DNA of 5,061 nucleotides, from positions 1 through 5,061 of the forward strand of contig BEHO01000117.1 of assembly GCA_002898915.1 (NCBI GenBank). Reading direction: 5' to 3'. Source of the DNA: a bacterium HR12. Lineage in GTDB: Bacteria; Actinomycetota; UBA4738; HRBIN12. Shown here in pieces: positions 1-5,061 of the stretch. The notes beneath the pieces were generated by a model. That model did no database searches. It saw nothing but the letters and a program-made list of their open reading frames with translations, and was not told the origin of the DNA. Each line of letters starts with the position of its first letter. The first letter of the stretch is position 1. The translations under genes and the position numbers were made by a program.

Positions 1-263
1 GGCTGTACTCGGCCCGCGACATCGAGCGGCTGCGGATGATCCAGGCGCTCACGCAGGAGGGGGTGAACCTCGCGGGCGTGAAGCGGATCATCCAGATGCA
101 GGGGGAGCTCGAGCGCCTGCAGCGCCGGATCCGGGAGCTCGAGGCGGAGCTCGCGCGTCGGCCGATCCCGGCGCCCGGGCGTCGCGGGACCGACATCGTC
201 CCGGTGCGCACGATGCAGGTGTTCGGGTTCGTGGGCCGGTCGCCGGGGGAGGTCGTGCGGTGA
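1..263 (+). CDS. hspR: HspR-like MerR-family heat-shock repressor, C-terminal part (5' end cut by window)
   Basis: Reading from base 3, the frame opens with [20 protein letters not shown] and continues NLAGVKRII, ending at TGA 261-263. This matches the end of the winged-helix DNA-binding domain of HspR: the wing 'YS..DI..L' and the HspR-type '[15 protein letters not shown]' helix. A charged coiled-coil helix of about 25 residues follows ([20 protein letters not shown]), then a short tail. The first recognition helix and the true start lie upstream of the window. In families where it has been studied, HspR represses dnaK and clpB operons by binding HAIR inverted repeats and uses DnaK as co-repressor. 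Its position just upstream of clpB supports that role here, and a dnaK-grpE-dnaJ cluster upstream is expected but not visible. The stop codon overlaps the GTG start of the next gene, so the two are probably translationally coupled. Another MerR-family regulator is possible but less likely. Confidence 0.85.
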   Translation, partial: LYSARDIERLRMIQALTQEGVNLAGVKRIIQMQGELERLQRRIRELEAELARRPIPAPGRRGTDIVPVRTMQVFGFVGRSPGEVVR

Positions 264-784
264 CGACGATCCGGGGCGAGCGCGTCGTGCTCCGGCCGTT
301 CCGGCCCGAGGAGATCGAGCCGGCGATGGCGCACGCCCCGGCCCAGACCGAGGAGCACCGAGCGGCGTGGCGGCACCGGCTCGCGCTCTCGGGGACCCGG
401 ACCACCTGGGAGATCCTCTTCGCCGTCGAGGCCGACGGGCGCCTCGTCGGCGACGCCCAGGCCCGGTCGTCCGACCAGGCGATGCCCCCGGGGGTCTGGG
501 AGATCGGCATCGACCTCTGGGACGCCGCCGACCGGGGGCGGGGGATCGGCACGGAGGTCGTGGCGCTCCTCACCCGGCACCTGTTCGCCCGCGAGGGCGC
601 GCACCGGGTCCAGGCGACGACCGACCTGGACAACGTGGCGATGCGGCGCGCCCTCGAGCGCTGCGGGTTCCGGCTCGAGGGCGTGCTCCGGGGGTTCATG
701 CCCACGGCCGACGGGCCGCCGCGGGATCACGCGATGTACGCGATCACGCGGGCCGACGTGGAGGGCGAGGCGCCGTACCTGTGA
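260..784 (+). CDS. GNAT-family N-acetyltransferase, RimJ/RimL-like
   Basis: This 174-residue protein has the usual length for a single-domain GNAT acetyltransferase (acetyltransf_3 / RimJ-RimL type), which moves an acetyl group from acetyl-CoA to an amine on a protein N-terminus, antibiotic or small molecule. It opens with '[15 protein letters not shown]' (residues 4-18), typical of the family. The acetyl-CoA pyrophosphate loop RGRGIGTE lies at residues 92-99 after a beta-strand with WEIGIDLW (80-87). The C-terminal signature N125 followed by [10 protein letters not shown] (128-137), EGVLRG (140-145) and HAMYAI (157-162) completes the fold. No signal peptide or membrane segment is seen, so it should be cytoplasmic. 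The GTG start at 260 sits in a GTGA overlap with the upstream hspR stop, which favours this start and coupled translation. The substrate cannot be read from the sequence. The position between hspR and clpB is unusual and does not by itself prove a stress role. Confidence 0.88.
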   Translation: MTTIRGERVVLRPFRPEEIEPAMAHAPAQTEEHRAAWRHRLALSGTRTTWEILFAVEADGRLVGDAQARSSDQAMPPGVWEIGIDLWDAADRGRGIGTEVVALLTRHLFAREGAHRVQATTDLDNVAMRRALERCGFRLEGVLRGFMPTADGPPRDHAMYAITRADVEGEAPYL

Positions 785-842
785 GGCCTCGCCCGCCCGC
801 GCCGATCCGCGACGACGAGGGACGGACGCACCGAGAGGAACG

Positions 843-849
843 AAGGAAG
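843..849 (+). promoter_or_regulatory. Shine-Dalgarno site of clpB
   Basis: AAGGAAG at 843-849 lies 8 bases before the ATG at 858 and supports that start. The 73-base gap after the GNAT gene (785-857) shows no convincing promoter, no CIRCE element, and no HAIR repeat (CTTGAGT-N7-ACTCAAG or close variant). clpB may therefore be read from a promoter further upstream together with hspR and the GNAT gene. Confidence 0.65.
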
Positions 850-857
850 ACGGAACC

Positions 858-3452
858 ATGGATGCCAACCGACTGACGTTGAAGAGCCAGGCGGCCCTGG
901 AGGCCGCGCGGGAGCAGGCGCTCGCCAGGAACCACCAGGCGATCGAGCCGGAGCACGTGCTGTTCGCGCTGCTCTCGGACCCCGAGGGGGTGATCTTCCC
1001 CCTCCTGCACCGCCTGGGGGTGGCGCCGAAGCCGCTCCGCGACCGGGTGGACGCGGCCCTCGACCGGCTGCCGAAGGTCTACGCGCCGGGCGGGGAGATC
1101 CGGATCTCCCAGGCGACCGGCGCCATGCTCGAGCAGGCCTTCCGCGAGGCCGCGGCCCTCACCGACGAGTACGTGTCCACCGAGCACCTGCTCCTCGCGA
1201 TGCTCGCCGGGCACACCCGGGCCGCGGACATCCTCCGCGAGGCCGGGCTCGACCGCGACAAGGTCCTCGCCGCCCTGGCCGAGGTGCGTGGGCGCCAGCG
1301 GGTGACGGACCAGACCCCCGAGGAGAAGTACCAGGCGCTCGAGCGCTACGGCCGGGACCTCACCGAGCTCGCCCGCCGCGGCAAGCTCGATCCGGTGATC
1401 GGGCGGGACGAGGAGATCCGCCGCGTGATCCAGGTGCTCTCGCGCCGGACGAAGAACAACCCCGTGCTGATCGGCGAGCCCGGCGTGGGCAAGACCGCGA
1501 TCGTCGAGGGGCTCGCCCAGCGGATCGTCGCCGGCGACGTGCCGGAGTCGCTGAAGGACAAGCGCCTCGTGGCCCTCGACATCGGCGCCATGGTGGCGGG
1601 CGCGAAGTACCGGGGCGAGTTCGAGGAGCGCCTGAAGGCGGTGCTCCGCGAGATCGCCGACGCCGAGGGCGGGATCATCACCTTCGTCGACGAGCTCCAC
1701 ACGATCGTCGGCGCGGGGGCGGCCGAGGGGGCCGTGGACGCCGGCAACATGATCAAGCCCATGCTCGCCCGCGGTGAGCTCCGCATGATCGGCGCCACGA
1801 CCCTCGACGAGTACCGCGAGCGGATCGAGAAGGACCCCGCCCTGGAGCGCCGCTTCCAGCCGGTCTACGTGGGCGAGCCCTCCGTCGAGGACACGATCGC
1901 GATCCTCCGGGGGCTGAAGGAGCGGTACGAGCTCCACCACGGCGTGCGGATCCAGGACCCGGCCCTCGTCGCCGCCGCGGTCCTCGCAGACCGCTACGTG
2001 ACCGGCCGGTTCCTGCCCGACAAGGCCATCGACCTCGTGGACGAGGCCGCGAGCCGCCTCCGGATCGAGATCGACTCCATGCCGGTCGAGATCGACGAGG
2101 TCGAGCGCCGCATCAAGCAGCTGGAGATCGAGCGCGCGGCCCTCCGCAAGGAGACCGACCGGGCCTCCCGGGAGCGCCTGGAGAAGCTGGAGCGCGAGCT
2201 CGCCGACCTCCAGGAGCGCGCCGCCGCGATGAAGGCCCACTGGCAGCAGGAGAAGGAGCGGATCGAGGCGATCCGCTCGCTGAAGCAGGAGATCGAGGAG
2301 GCCCGCGCCGAGGCCGAGCGGGCCGAGCGCGAGGGCAACCTGGAGCGCGCCGCCGAGCTCCGCTACGGCCGGATCGTCGAGCTCCAGAAGCAGCTCGAGG
2401 CGGAGAACGCGCGCCTGGCCGAGCTCCAGAAGGACGTGAGGATGCTGAAGGAGGAGGTCACCGAGGAGGACATCGCGGAGGTCGTCTCGGCCTGGACCGG
2501 CATCCCGGTCTCGCGCCTCATGGAGGGCGAGATGCAGAAGCTCATCCACCTCGAGGAGGCGCTCCACCGCCGGGTGGTCGGCCAGGACGAGGCCGTGACG
2601 GCCGTCGCGAACGCGATCCGCCGCTCGCGGGCGGGGCTCTCGGACCCCCACCGCCCCATCGGCTCGTTCCTTTTCCTCGGCCCGACCGGGGTCGGCAAGA
2701 CCGAGCTCGCCCGGACCCTCGCCGAGTACCTCTTCGACGACGAGCGGGCGATGGTCCGGATCGACATGAGCGAGTACCAGGAGCGCCACACCGTCTCGCG
2801 CCTGGTCGGCGCCCCGCCCGGCTACGTCGGCTACGAGGAGGGGGGCCAGCTCACCGAGGCGATCCGCCGCCGCCCCTACTCCGTGATCCTCCTGGACGAG
2901 CTGGAGAAGGCCCATCCCGACGTGTTCAACGTGCTGCTCCAGCTCTTGGACGACGGCCGGCTCACCGACGGCCACGGCCGCACCGTGGACTTCCGCAACA
3001 CCGTGGTGATCATGACCTCGAACCTCGGGAGCCACCTGTTCCAGGACCCCGCCCTCTCCCCCGAGGAGCGGAAGCGGCAGGTCCTGGAGGCGGTGCGGGC
3101 CGCCTTCCGCCCGGAGTTCGTGAACCGGATCGACGAGATCCTGGTGTTCTCGCCCCTCGGGCGGGAGGAGATCGAGCGGATCGTAGACCTGCAGGTGGCA
3201 CGTCTCGCCGAGCGCCTCGCGGAGCGGAAGCTCACGCTGCGCCTCACCGAGGCCGCCCGGGCCTGGCTCGCCGACAAGGGCTACGAGCCCGCCTTCGGCG
3301 CGCGGCCGCTCCGGCGCGTGATCCAGCGGCACCTGCAGGATCCCCTCGCGCTCAAGCTCCTCTCGGGCGAGGTCCGCGAGGGCGACGAGGTCGAGGTGGA
3401 CGCCACCCCCGAGGGCCTCGTGTTCCGGGTCCCGGAGCGCGTCCCCGCGTGA
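858..3452 (+). CDS. clpB: ATP-dependent disaggregase ClpB (Hsp100)
   Basis: This is a full-length ClpB of 864 residues (E. coli ClpB has 857). ClpB is a cytoplasmic hexameric AAA+ machine that threads aggregated proteins through its pore together with DnaK/DnaJ/GrpE. In order: a double Clp-N repeat domain (about 1-145); AAA-1 with Walker A GEPGVGKT (206-213), pore loop [10 protein letters not shown] with Y251, Walker B ending in D278-E279, sensor IGATT (311-315) and arginine fingers R331/R332; a complete coiled-coil middle domain (about 407-530); and AAA-2 with Walker A GPTGVGKT (608-615), pore loop GYVGYEEGG with Y656, Walker B VILLDE (676-681), sensor asparagine N722, arginine finger R757 and sensor-2 GARPLRR (814-820). 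The full middle domain, including Y503 in the DnaK-contacting region, separates it from ClpA and ClpC, and no ClpP-docking IGF/IGL loop is evident. All catalytic residues look intact. The ATG at 858 has a good ribosome-binding site and begins a typical ClpB N-terminus. Confidence 0.98.
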   Translation: MDANRLTLKSQAALEAAREQALARNHQAIEPEHVLFALLSDPEGVIFPLLHRLGVAPKPLRDRVDAALDRLPKVYAPGGEIRISQATGAMLEQAFREAAALTDEYVSTEHLLLAMLAGHTRAADILREAGLDRDKVLAALAEVRGRQRVTDQTPEEKYQALERYGRDLTELARRGKLDPVIGRDEEIRRVIQVLSRRTKNNPVLIGEPGVGKTAIVEGLAQRIVAGDVPESLKDKRLVALDIGAMVAGAKYRGEFEERLKAVLREIADAEGGIITFVDELHTIVGAGAAEGAVDAGNMIKPMLARGELRMIGATTLDEYRERIEKDPALERRFQPVYVGEPSVEDTIAILRGLKERYELHHGVRIQDPALVAAAVLADRYVTGRFLPDKAIDLVDEAASRLRIEIDSMPVEIDEVERRIKQLEIERAALRKETDRASRERLEKLERELADLQERAAAMKAHWQQEKERIEAIRSLKQEIEEARAEAERAEREGNLERAAELRYGRIVELQKQLEAENARLAELQKDVRMLKEEVTEEDIAEVVSAWTGIPVSRLMEGEMQKLIHLEEALHRRVVGQDEAVTAVANAIRRSRAGLSDPHRPIGSFLFLGPTGVGKTELARTLAEYLFDDERAMVRIDMSEYQERHTVSRLVGAPPGYVGYEEGGQLTEAIRRRPYSVILLDELEKAHPDVFNVLLQLLDDGRLTDGHGRTVDFRNTVVIMTSNLGSHLFQDPALSPEERKRQVLEAVRAAFRPEFVNRIDEILVFSPLGREEIERIVDLQVARLAERLAERKLTLRLTEAARAWLADKGYEPAFGARPLRRVIQRHLQDPLALKLLSGEVREGDEVEVDATPEGLVFRVPERVPA

Positions 3453-3472
3453 GGGCGGGGTCGTGGCGCTCC
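3434..3472 (+). terminator. GC-rich dyad overlapping the clpB stop, possible terminator
   Basis: GGAGCGC (3434-3440) is complementary to GCGCTCC (3466-3472). Nested inside, CCCCGC (3443-3448) is complementary to GCGGGG (3455-3460), leaving a 6-base loop that contains part of the TGA stop. The result is a 13-pair hairpin with an asymmetric internal loop (2 versus 5 bases). No T-run follows (the next bases are CCGGTAGGG), so it is not a classical intrinsic terminator. It could be a U-less terminator or a stabilising 3' structure of the clpB mRNA. The 5' arm is inside the coding region. Confidence 0.5.
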
Positions 3473-3476
3473 CCGG

Positions 3477-3482
3477 TAGGGT
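3477..3482 (+). promoter_or_regulatory. Candidate -10 box (TAGGGT) downstream of clpB
   Basis: TAGGGT in the context GGTAGGGTGG fits the TAnnnT form of a -10 box in high-GC bacteria and lies just beyond the clpB hairpin. No recognisable -35 is seen 17-18 bases upstream, where the sequence is the hairpin itself. It would start a transcript near 3489 with a leader of about 80 bases before yezD. The evidence is weak on its own. Confidence 0.25.
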
Positions 3483-3500
3483 GGATCGCTGCGCCGTGCA

Positions 3501-3568
3501 GCCGGAGGACCCCGGTTGCTAGGGTTGGCCTGCCGTGACTTCACGTGGCGGACCGCCGGAGGACCCCG
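3501..3568 (+). repeat. 14-bp direct repeat, second copy carrying the yezD ribosome-binding site
   Basis: GCCGGAGGACCCCG occurs exactly at 3501-3514 and again at 3555-3568, with starts 54 bases apart. The similarity continues loosely (GTTGCT after the first, TGCT after the second). The second copy supplies GGAGG (3558-3562), five bases before the GTG at 3568. The first copy has no start codon at the equivalent place. It may be a small local duplication or a repeated binding site in the mRNA or DNA. Chance is not excluded in such GC-rich sequence. Confidence 0.6.
3520..3525 (+). promoter_or_regulatory. Candidate -10 box (TAGGGT) for the yezD gene
   Basis: TAGGGT lies in the context GGTTGCTAGGGTT, closely resembling GGTTGATAGGTT before the downstream transporter gene. 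Transcription would begin near 3532, giving a leader of about 36 bases to the preferred GTG at 3568, or a nearly leaderless transcript from the alternative GTG at 3535. The -35 region (around 3497-3502) matches TTGACA poorly. Confidence 0.4.
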
Positions 3569-3720
3569 TGCTCCCGAAGGACCTCACGCAGGAGGAGCGT
3601 GAGGTCGTGGCCCGCGTGGTCCAGATCCTCCGCCGTCTCCGCTACGGAACGGTCCTCCTGATCGTCCAGGACGGGAAGGTGGTACAGATCGAGATGGCGG
3701 AGAAGTTCCGCCTGCGGTGA
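3568..3720 (+). CDS. Small YezD-family (DUF2292) protein
   Basis: This 50-residue protein consists almost entirely of the YezD/DUF2292 domain: a predicted helix (LTQEEREVVARVVQILRRL), then two short strands with the hallmark RYGTVLLIVQDGKVVQIE, and a basic end EKFRLR. The family is small, soluble and without an established biochemical function. From memory, members are often found near sulfur or sulfonate uptake and assimilation genes, and the gene that follows here is an SsuA-like binding protein. I chose GTG 3568 because GGAGG (3558-3562) lies five bases upstream and because codons 3535-3567 (ACT, TCA, CGT, GGA) do not show the GC-ending codon use seen after 3568. The same frame is open to GTG 3535, which would add 11 residues and would suit a leaderless transcript. 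There are no membrane segments, cysteines or metal-binding motifs. Confidence 0.82.
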   Translation: MLPKDLTQEEREVVARVVQILRRLRYGTVLLIVQDGKVVQIEMAEKFRLR

Positions 3721-3722
3721 CG

Positions 3723-3752
3723 TTGACCCGTCGGCTCGAGGGTTGATAGGTT
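3723..3752 (+). promoter_or_regulatory. Promoter-like -35/-10 pair for the ABC-transporter genes
   Basis: TTGACC (3723-3728) and TAGGTT (3747-3752) are separated by 18 bases and resemble a housekeeping sigma-70/HrdB-type promoter. It begins only two bases after the yezD stop. Transcription would begin near 3759, giving a leader of about 80 bases before the ATG at 3838. This is the best promoter candidate in the window. Confidence 0.6.
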
Positions 3753-3760
3753 CCCGACGG
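3728..3760 (+). promoter_or_regulatory. Inverted repeat across the promoter, possible operator
   Basis: CCGTCGG (3728-3734) and CCGACGG (3754-3760) are perfect inverted 7-mers separated by 19 bases. They straddle the proposed -10 and sit next to a central CTCGAG palindrome (3735-3740 reads CTCGAG). Spaced arms around a -10 suit a dimeric repressor. Part of the right arm can instead pair in RNA as GTTCC (3750-3754) with GGAAC (3759-3763). No known operator consensus is recognised. Confidence 0.35.
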
Positions 3761-3784
3761 AACGCGGGCTGACCAGACGACTGG

Positions 3785-3813
3785 AGGCCGCGGCACGACG
3801 TGCCGCGGCCTTT
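3785..3813 (+). terminator. Strong palindromic hairpin followed by TTT, intrinsic terminator or attenuator
   Basis: The arm AGGCCGCGGCACG (3785-3797) and its exact reverse complement (3799-3811) flank a single A, forming a 27-base palindrome. As RNA it would form about 10-11 GC-rich pairs with a 3-5 base loop. It is followed by TTTCC, a short T-run on the + strand only. It may end yezD transcription. Because the best promoter for the transporter lies upstream of it, it may instead act as an attenuator within that leader. A small CCAG-ACGA-CTGG hairpin (3773-3784) directly precedes it. Confidence 0.7.
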
Positions 3814-3823
3814 CCGCATCTTC

Positions 3824-3834
3824 AGGGGGGTGAT
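3824..3834 (+). promoter_or_regulatory. Strong Shine-Dalgarno site of the substrate-binding protein gene
   Basis: AGGGGGGTGAT matches the extended anti-Shine-Dalgarno complement AAGGAGGTGAT at 9 of 11 positions and lies just before the ATG at 3838. It fixes that start. It lies 10 bases downstream of the terminator-like palindrome. Confidence 0.75.
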
Positions 3835-3837
3835 GCC

Positions 3838-4893
3838 ATGCGGAGGGCGGTGGCGCTGCGGGGATCGCGCCGAGCCGTGGCTGCGGCGGCCCTTCTCACG
3901 CTCATCGCCGTGGGCTGCCAGGGCTCAGAGGTGAGGGCGCGAGGGAGCGCGCGCGTCCTCCGACTGGGGATCTTCCCGAACCTCACGCACGCGCCGGGCT
4001 ATGTGGCCCTCGGGGCTGGGATCTTCGACCGGGTGATGGGCCCGACCCGGGTGGAGGTCACGGTCTTCAACTCCGGGAGCGACGCCGGGATCGCCCTCCT
4101 CTCGGGCTCGATCGACGCGACGTACATCGGCCCAGGACCGACCGCGGCCCTCTGGGTGCGGTCGGGCAAGGTGGCCGTGGTGTCGGGGGCCGCGGTCGGC
4201 GGAGCCTCGTTCGTGGTGCGGACGGGGGCCGGGGTCCGCTCGCCCGGGGACCTCCACGGCAAGCGGATCGCGGTCACCGGCGAGTGCAACACGCAGGACG
4301 TCGCGCTCCGGACGTGGCTCCACGAGCAGGGCCTCCGGACCCGCGAGGAGGGTGGCGACATCGCGGTGGCCATAGTCGACAACCCCGACCTCCCTGGGCT
4401 CTTCCGCTCGGGGGGCGTGGACGGAGCCTGGGAGCCGGAGCCCTACCCGAGTCTCCTGGTCAACCAGGGGCTCGCGACGCCCTTCCTCGACGAGGCCGAA
4501 CTCTGGCCGGACGGGCGGTGGGTCACCACCCAGCTCCTCGTGAGCACCACCTACCTCGAGGCCCATCCCGACGTCGTCCGCCGACTGGTCCGGGCCAACG
4601 TGGAGGCGATCCGGTTGATGAACCGCGACCCGGACGCGGCGAAGCGGGTCGCGCTGTCGCAGCTCGCGCTGGCCGGCGCGCCGCCGCTGGATCGGGCGGT
4701 GGTGGACGAGGCCTGGTCGAAGCTGACGTTCACGTGGGACCCGGCTGCCGCGACGCAGGTGGCGATGGCGAGGAACGCCTACCAGGCGGGGTGCCTCGAC
4801 GAGGAGCCGACCGACTTCGAGGACCTGTACCGTCTGGAGGATCTCAACGGCATCCTGCGGGACATGGGCGAGCCGGAGGTGGAGGGGCCGTGA
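3838..4893 (+). CDS. ABC-transporter substrate-binding lipoprotein, SsuA/TauA/NitT family
   Basis: This 351-residue protein should be exported and lipid-anchored to capture substrate for an ABC importer. The N-terminus has arginines (R2, R3, R8, R11, R12), a hydrophobic stretch (13-26) and a lipobox-like AVGC with C27 as lipidation site. The mature domain has the type-II binding-protein pattern of the nitrate/sulfonate/taurine family: LGIFPNLTHAPGYVALG (43-59), FNSGSDAGIALLSGSIDATYIGPGPT (77-102), CNTQDVALRTWL (150-161) at the ligand loop, WEPEPY (198-203) and LWPDGRWVTTQLLVST (222-237). The NTQDVALR and EPEPY blocks point to the aliphatic-sulfonate-like subgroup rather than nitrate, but substrate specificity is inferred only. 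The gene follows yezD and precedes an ABC ATPase gene after 25 bases, suggesting an operon. ATG 3838 has an excellent ribosome-binding site. There are three cysteines (C27, C150, C319), and C150 sits unusually next to the ligand loop. Confidence 0.9.
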   Translation: MRRAVALRGSRRAVAAAALLTLIAVGCQGSEVRARGSARVLRLGIFPNLTHAPGYVALGAGIFDRVMGPTRVEVTVFNSGSDAGIALLSGSIDATYIGPGPTAALWVRSGKVAVVSGAAVGGASFVVRTGAGVRSPGDLHGKRIAVTGECNTQDVALRTWLHEQGLRTREEGGDIAVAIVDNPDLPGLFRSGGVDGAWEPEPYPSLLVNQGLATPFLDEAELWPDGRWVTTQLLVSTTYLEAHPDVVRRLVRANVEAIRLMNRDPDAAKRVALSQLALAGAPPLDRAVVDEAWSKLTFTWDPAAATQVAMARNAYQAGCLDEEPTDFEDLYRLEDLNGILRDMGEPEVEGP

Positions 4894-4918
4894 GGACGGT
4901 GGGCGCGGGGGGCGCGCG

Positions 4919-5061
4919 GTGAGCGTGCGGCCGGAGCGGCTCGGGGTGGTGCCGCGGGCCGGCGGCGCCGCCCCGAAGCTCGCCGCCCGGGGCGTGACCA
5001 AGACCTACCGGGGAGCTCGGGGCGGGGAGGTCACGGCCCTCCGGGACGTCACGCTGGAGGT
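4919..5061 (+). CDS. ABC-transporter ATP-binding protein, N-terminal fragment (cut by window edge)
   Basis: Frame 2 reads from GTG 4919 to the window end (47 codons plus two bases) and gives LAARGVTKTYRGARGGEVTA (residues 21-40) followed by LRDVTLEV. This is the typical first strand, A-loop tyrosine (Y30) and 'ALRDV.L.V' strand of ABC ATPases such as SsuB/TauB. The Walker A motif would lie just beyond the edge, so the catalytic core cannot be seen. It should energise import of the ligand delivered by the preceding lipoprotein. The start is uncertain. GTG 4919 has only a G-run (4907-4912) as ribosome-binding site, and GTG 4925, 4946 or 4949 are alternatives, the last two leaving a more usual short N-terminus. 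The 20 residues before the conserved domain are rich in G, A, P and R and carry no recognised motif. Confidence 0.8.
   Translation, partial: MSVRPERLGVVPRAGGAAPKLAARGVTKTYRGARGGEVTALRDVTLE

Noticed and set aside
367..876. Overlapping + strand frame inside the GNAT gene running into clpB
   Set aside because: The translation is a string of arginine, glycine, proline and alanine, typical of an out-of-frame reading. The GNAT frame has the conserved motifs.
744..3332. Very long open frame on the minus strand opposite clpB (about 860 codons)
   Set aside because: It mirrors clpB codons: the GC-rich third positions of clpB remove stop codons from this antisense frame. The translation is a low-complexity L/E/H/R/D/G-rich string with no recognisable domain, ribosome-binding site or promoter.
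3516..3602. TTG-started upstream mini-ORF after the first copy of the 14-mer repeat, overlapping the yezD start
   Set aside because: The spacing from GGAGG to TTG is possible, but the peptide has no recognisable features and there is no evidence of codon bias. It is too speculative to list as a gene.
3721..3785. SAM riboswitch before the transporter genes
   Set aside because: I looked for a SAM-I core (GAGGG-like and GATAAG elements) because of the sulfur-linked context. The conserved stretches are absent and the leader before the terminator is only about 30-60 bases long.
3736..3813. tRNA or other known structured RNA gene in the intergenic hairpins
   Set aside because: There is no cloverleaf, no T-loop GGTTCRANNCC in proper placement, and the total structured length is too short.
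4284..4922. + strand open frame overlapping the 3' half of the binding-protein gene
   Set aside because: It is a G/R/P-rich out-of-frame translation without motifs. The true frame has clear family blocks over the same bases.
3925..5001. Long minus-strand open frame opposite the substrate-binding protein gene
   Set aside because: It is a shadow of the real gene in a high-GC genome. The product is R/P/H-rich with no family features and runs across the gene boundary into the ATPase start.

Overview
The window is very GC-rich (roughly 70 percent by eye, with G or C at most third codon positions), and every gene lies on the + strand. An HspR-type regulator close to clpB, GTG starts and TAGGGT/TAGGTT -10-like boxes suggest Actinomycetota or another high-GC phylum with the same heat-shock layout, such as some Chloroflexota. 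The sequence alone does not settle the lineage.

Positions 1-3472 hold a protein-quality-control block. It contains the 3' end of an hspR-like MerR repressor gene (cut by the window edge), a RimJ/RimL-like GNAT acetyltransferase gene overlapping it by 4 bases (GTGA), and, after 73 bases, a complete DnaK-coupled ClpB disaggregase of 864 residues. A GC-rich dyad over the clpB stop codon probably marks the end of this block.

Positions 3473-5061 begin a second block for nutrient uptake, probably of sulfonate or another sulfur compound. It contains a very small YezD/DUF2292 protein, a short intergenic region packed with signals, a lipoprotein substrate-binding protein of the SsuA/TauA/NitT type, and the first codons of an ABC-transporter ATPase that runs off the window. 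The intergenic region holds a promoter-like pair, a dyad across its -10, small hairpins and a strong terminator-like palindrome. In the expected system the lipoprotein captures the substrate outside the membrane, and the ATPase with a permease beyond the window drives import. The small YezD protein has no established role.

Most of the window is ordinary housekeeping and transport sequence. The parts that deserve a second look are the yezD to substrate-binding-protein leader (3721-3837), the duplicated Shine-Dalgarno-containing 14-mer before yezD, and the GNAT gene between hspR and clpB. I see no tRNA, rRNA, CRISPR array, insertion sequence or clear sign of horizontal transfer, and no gene-free stretch longer than about 120 bases.
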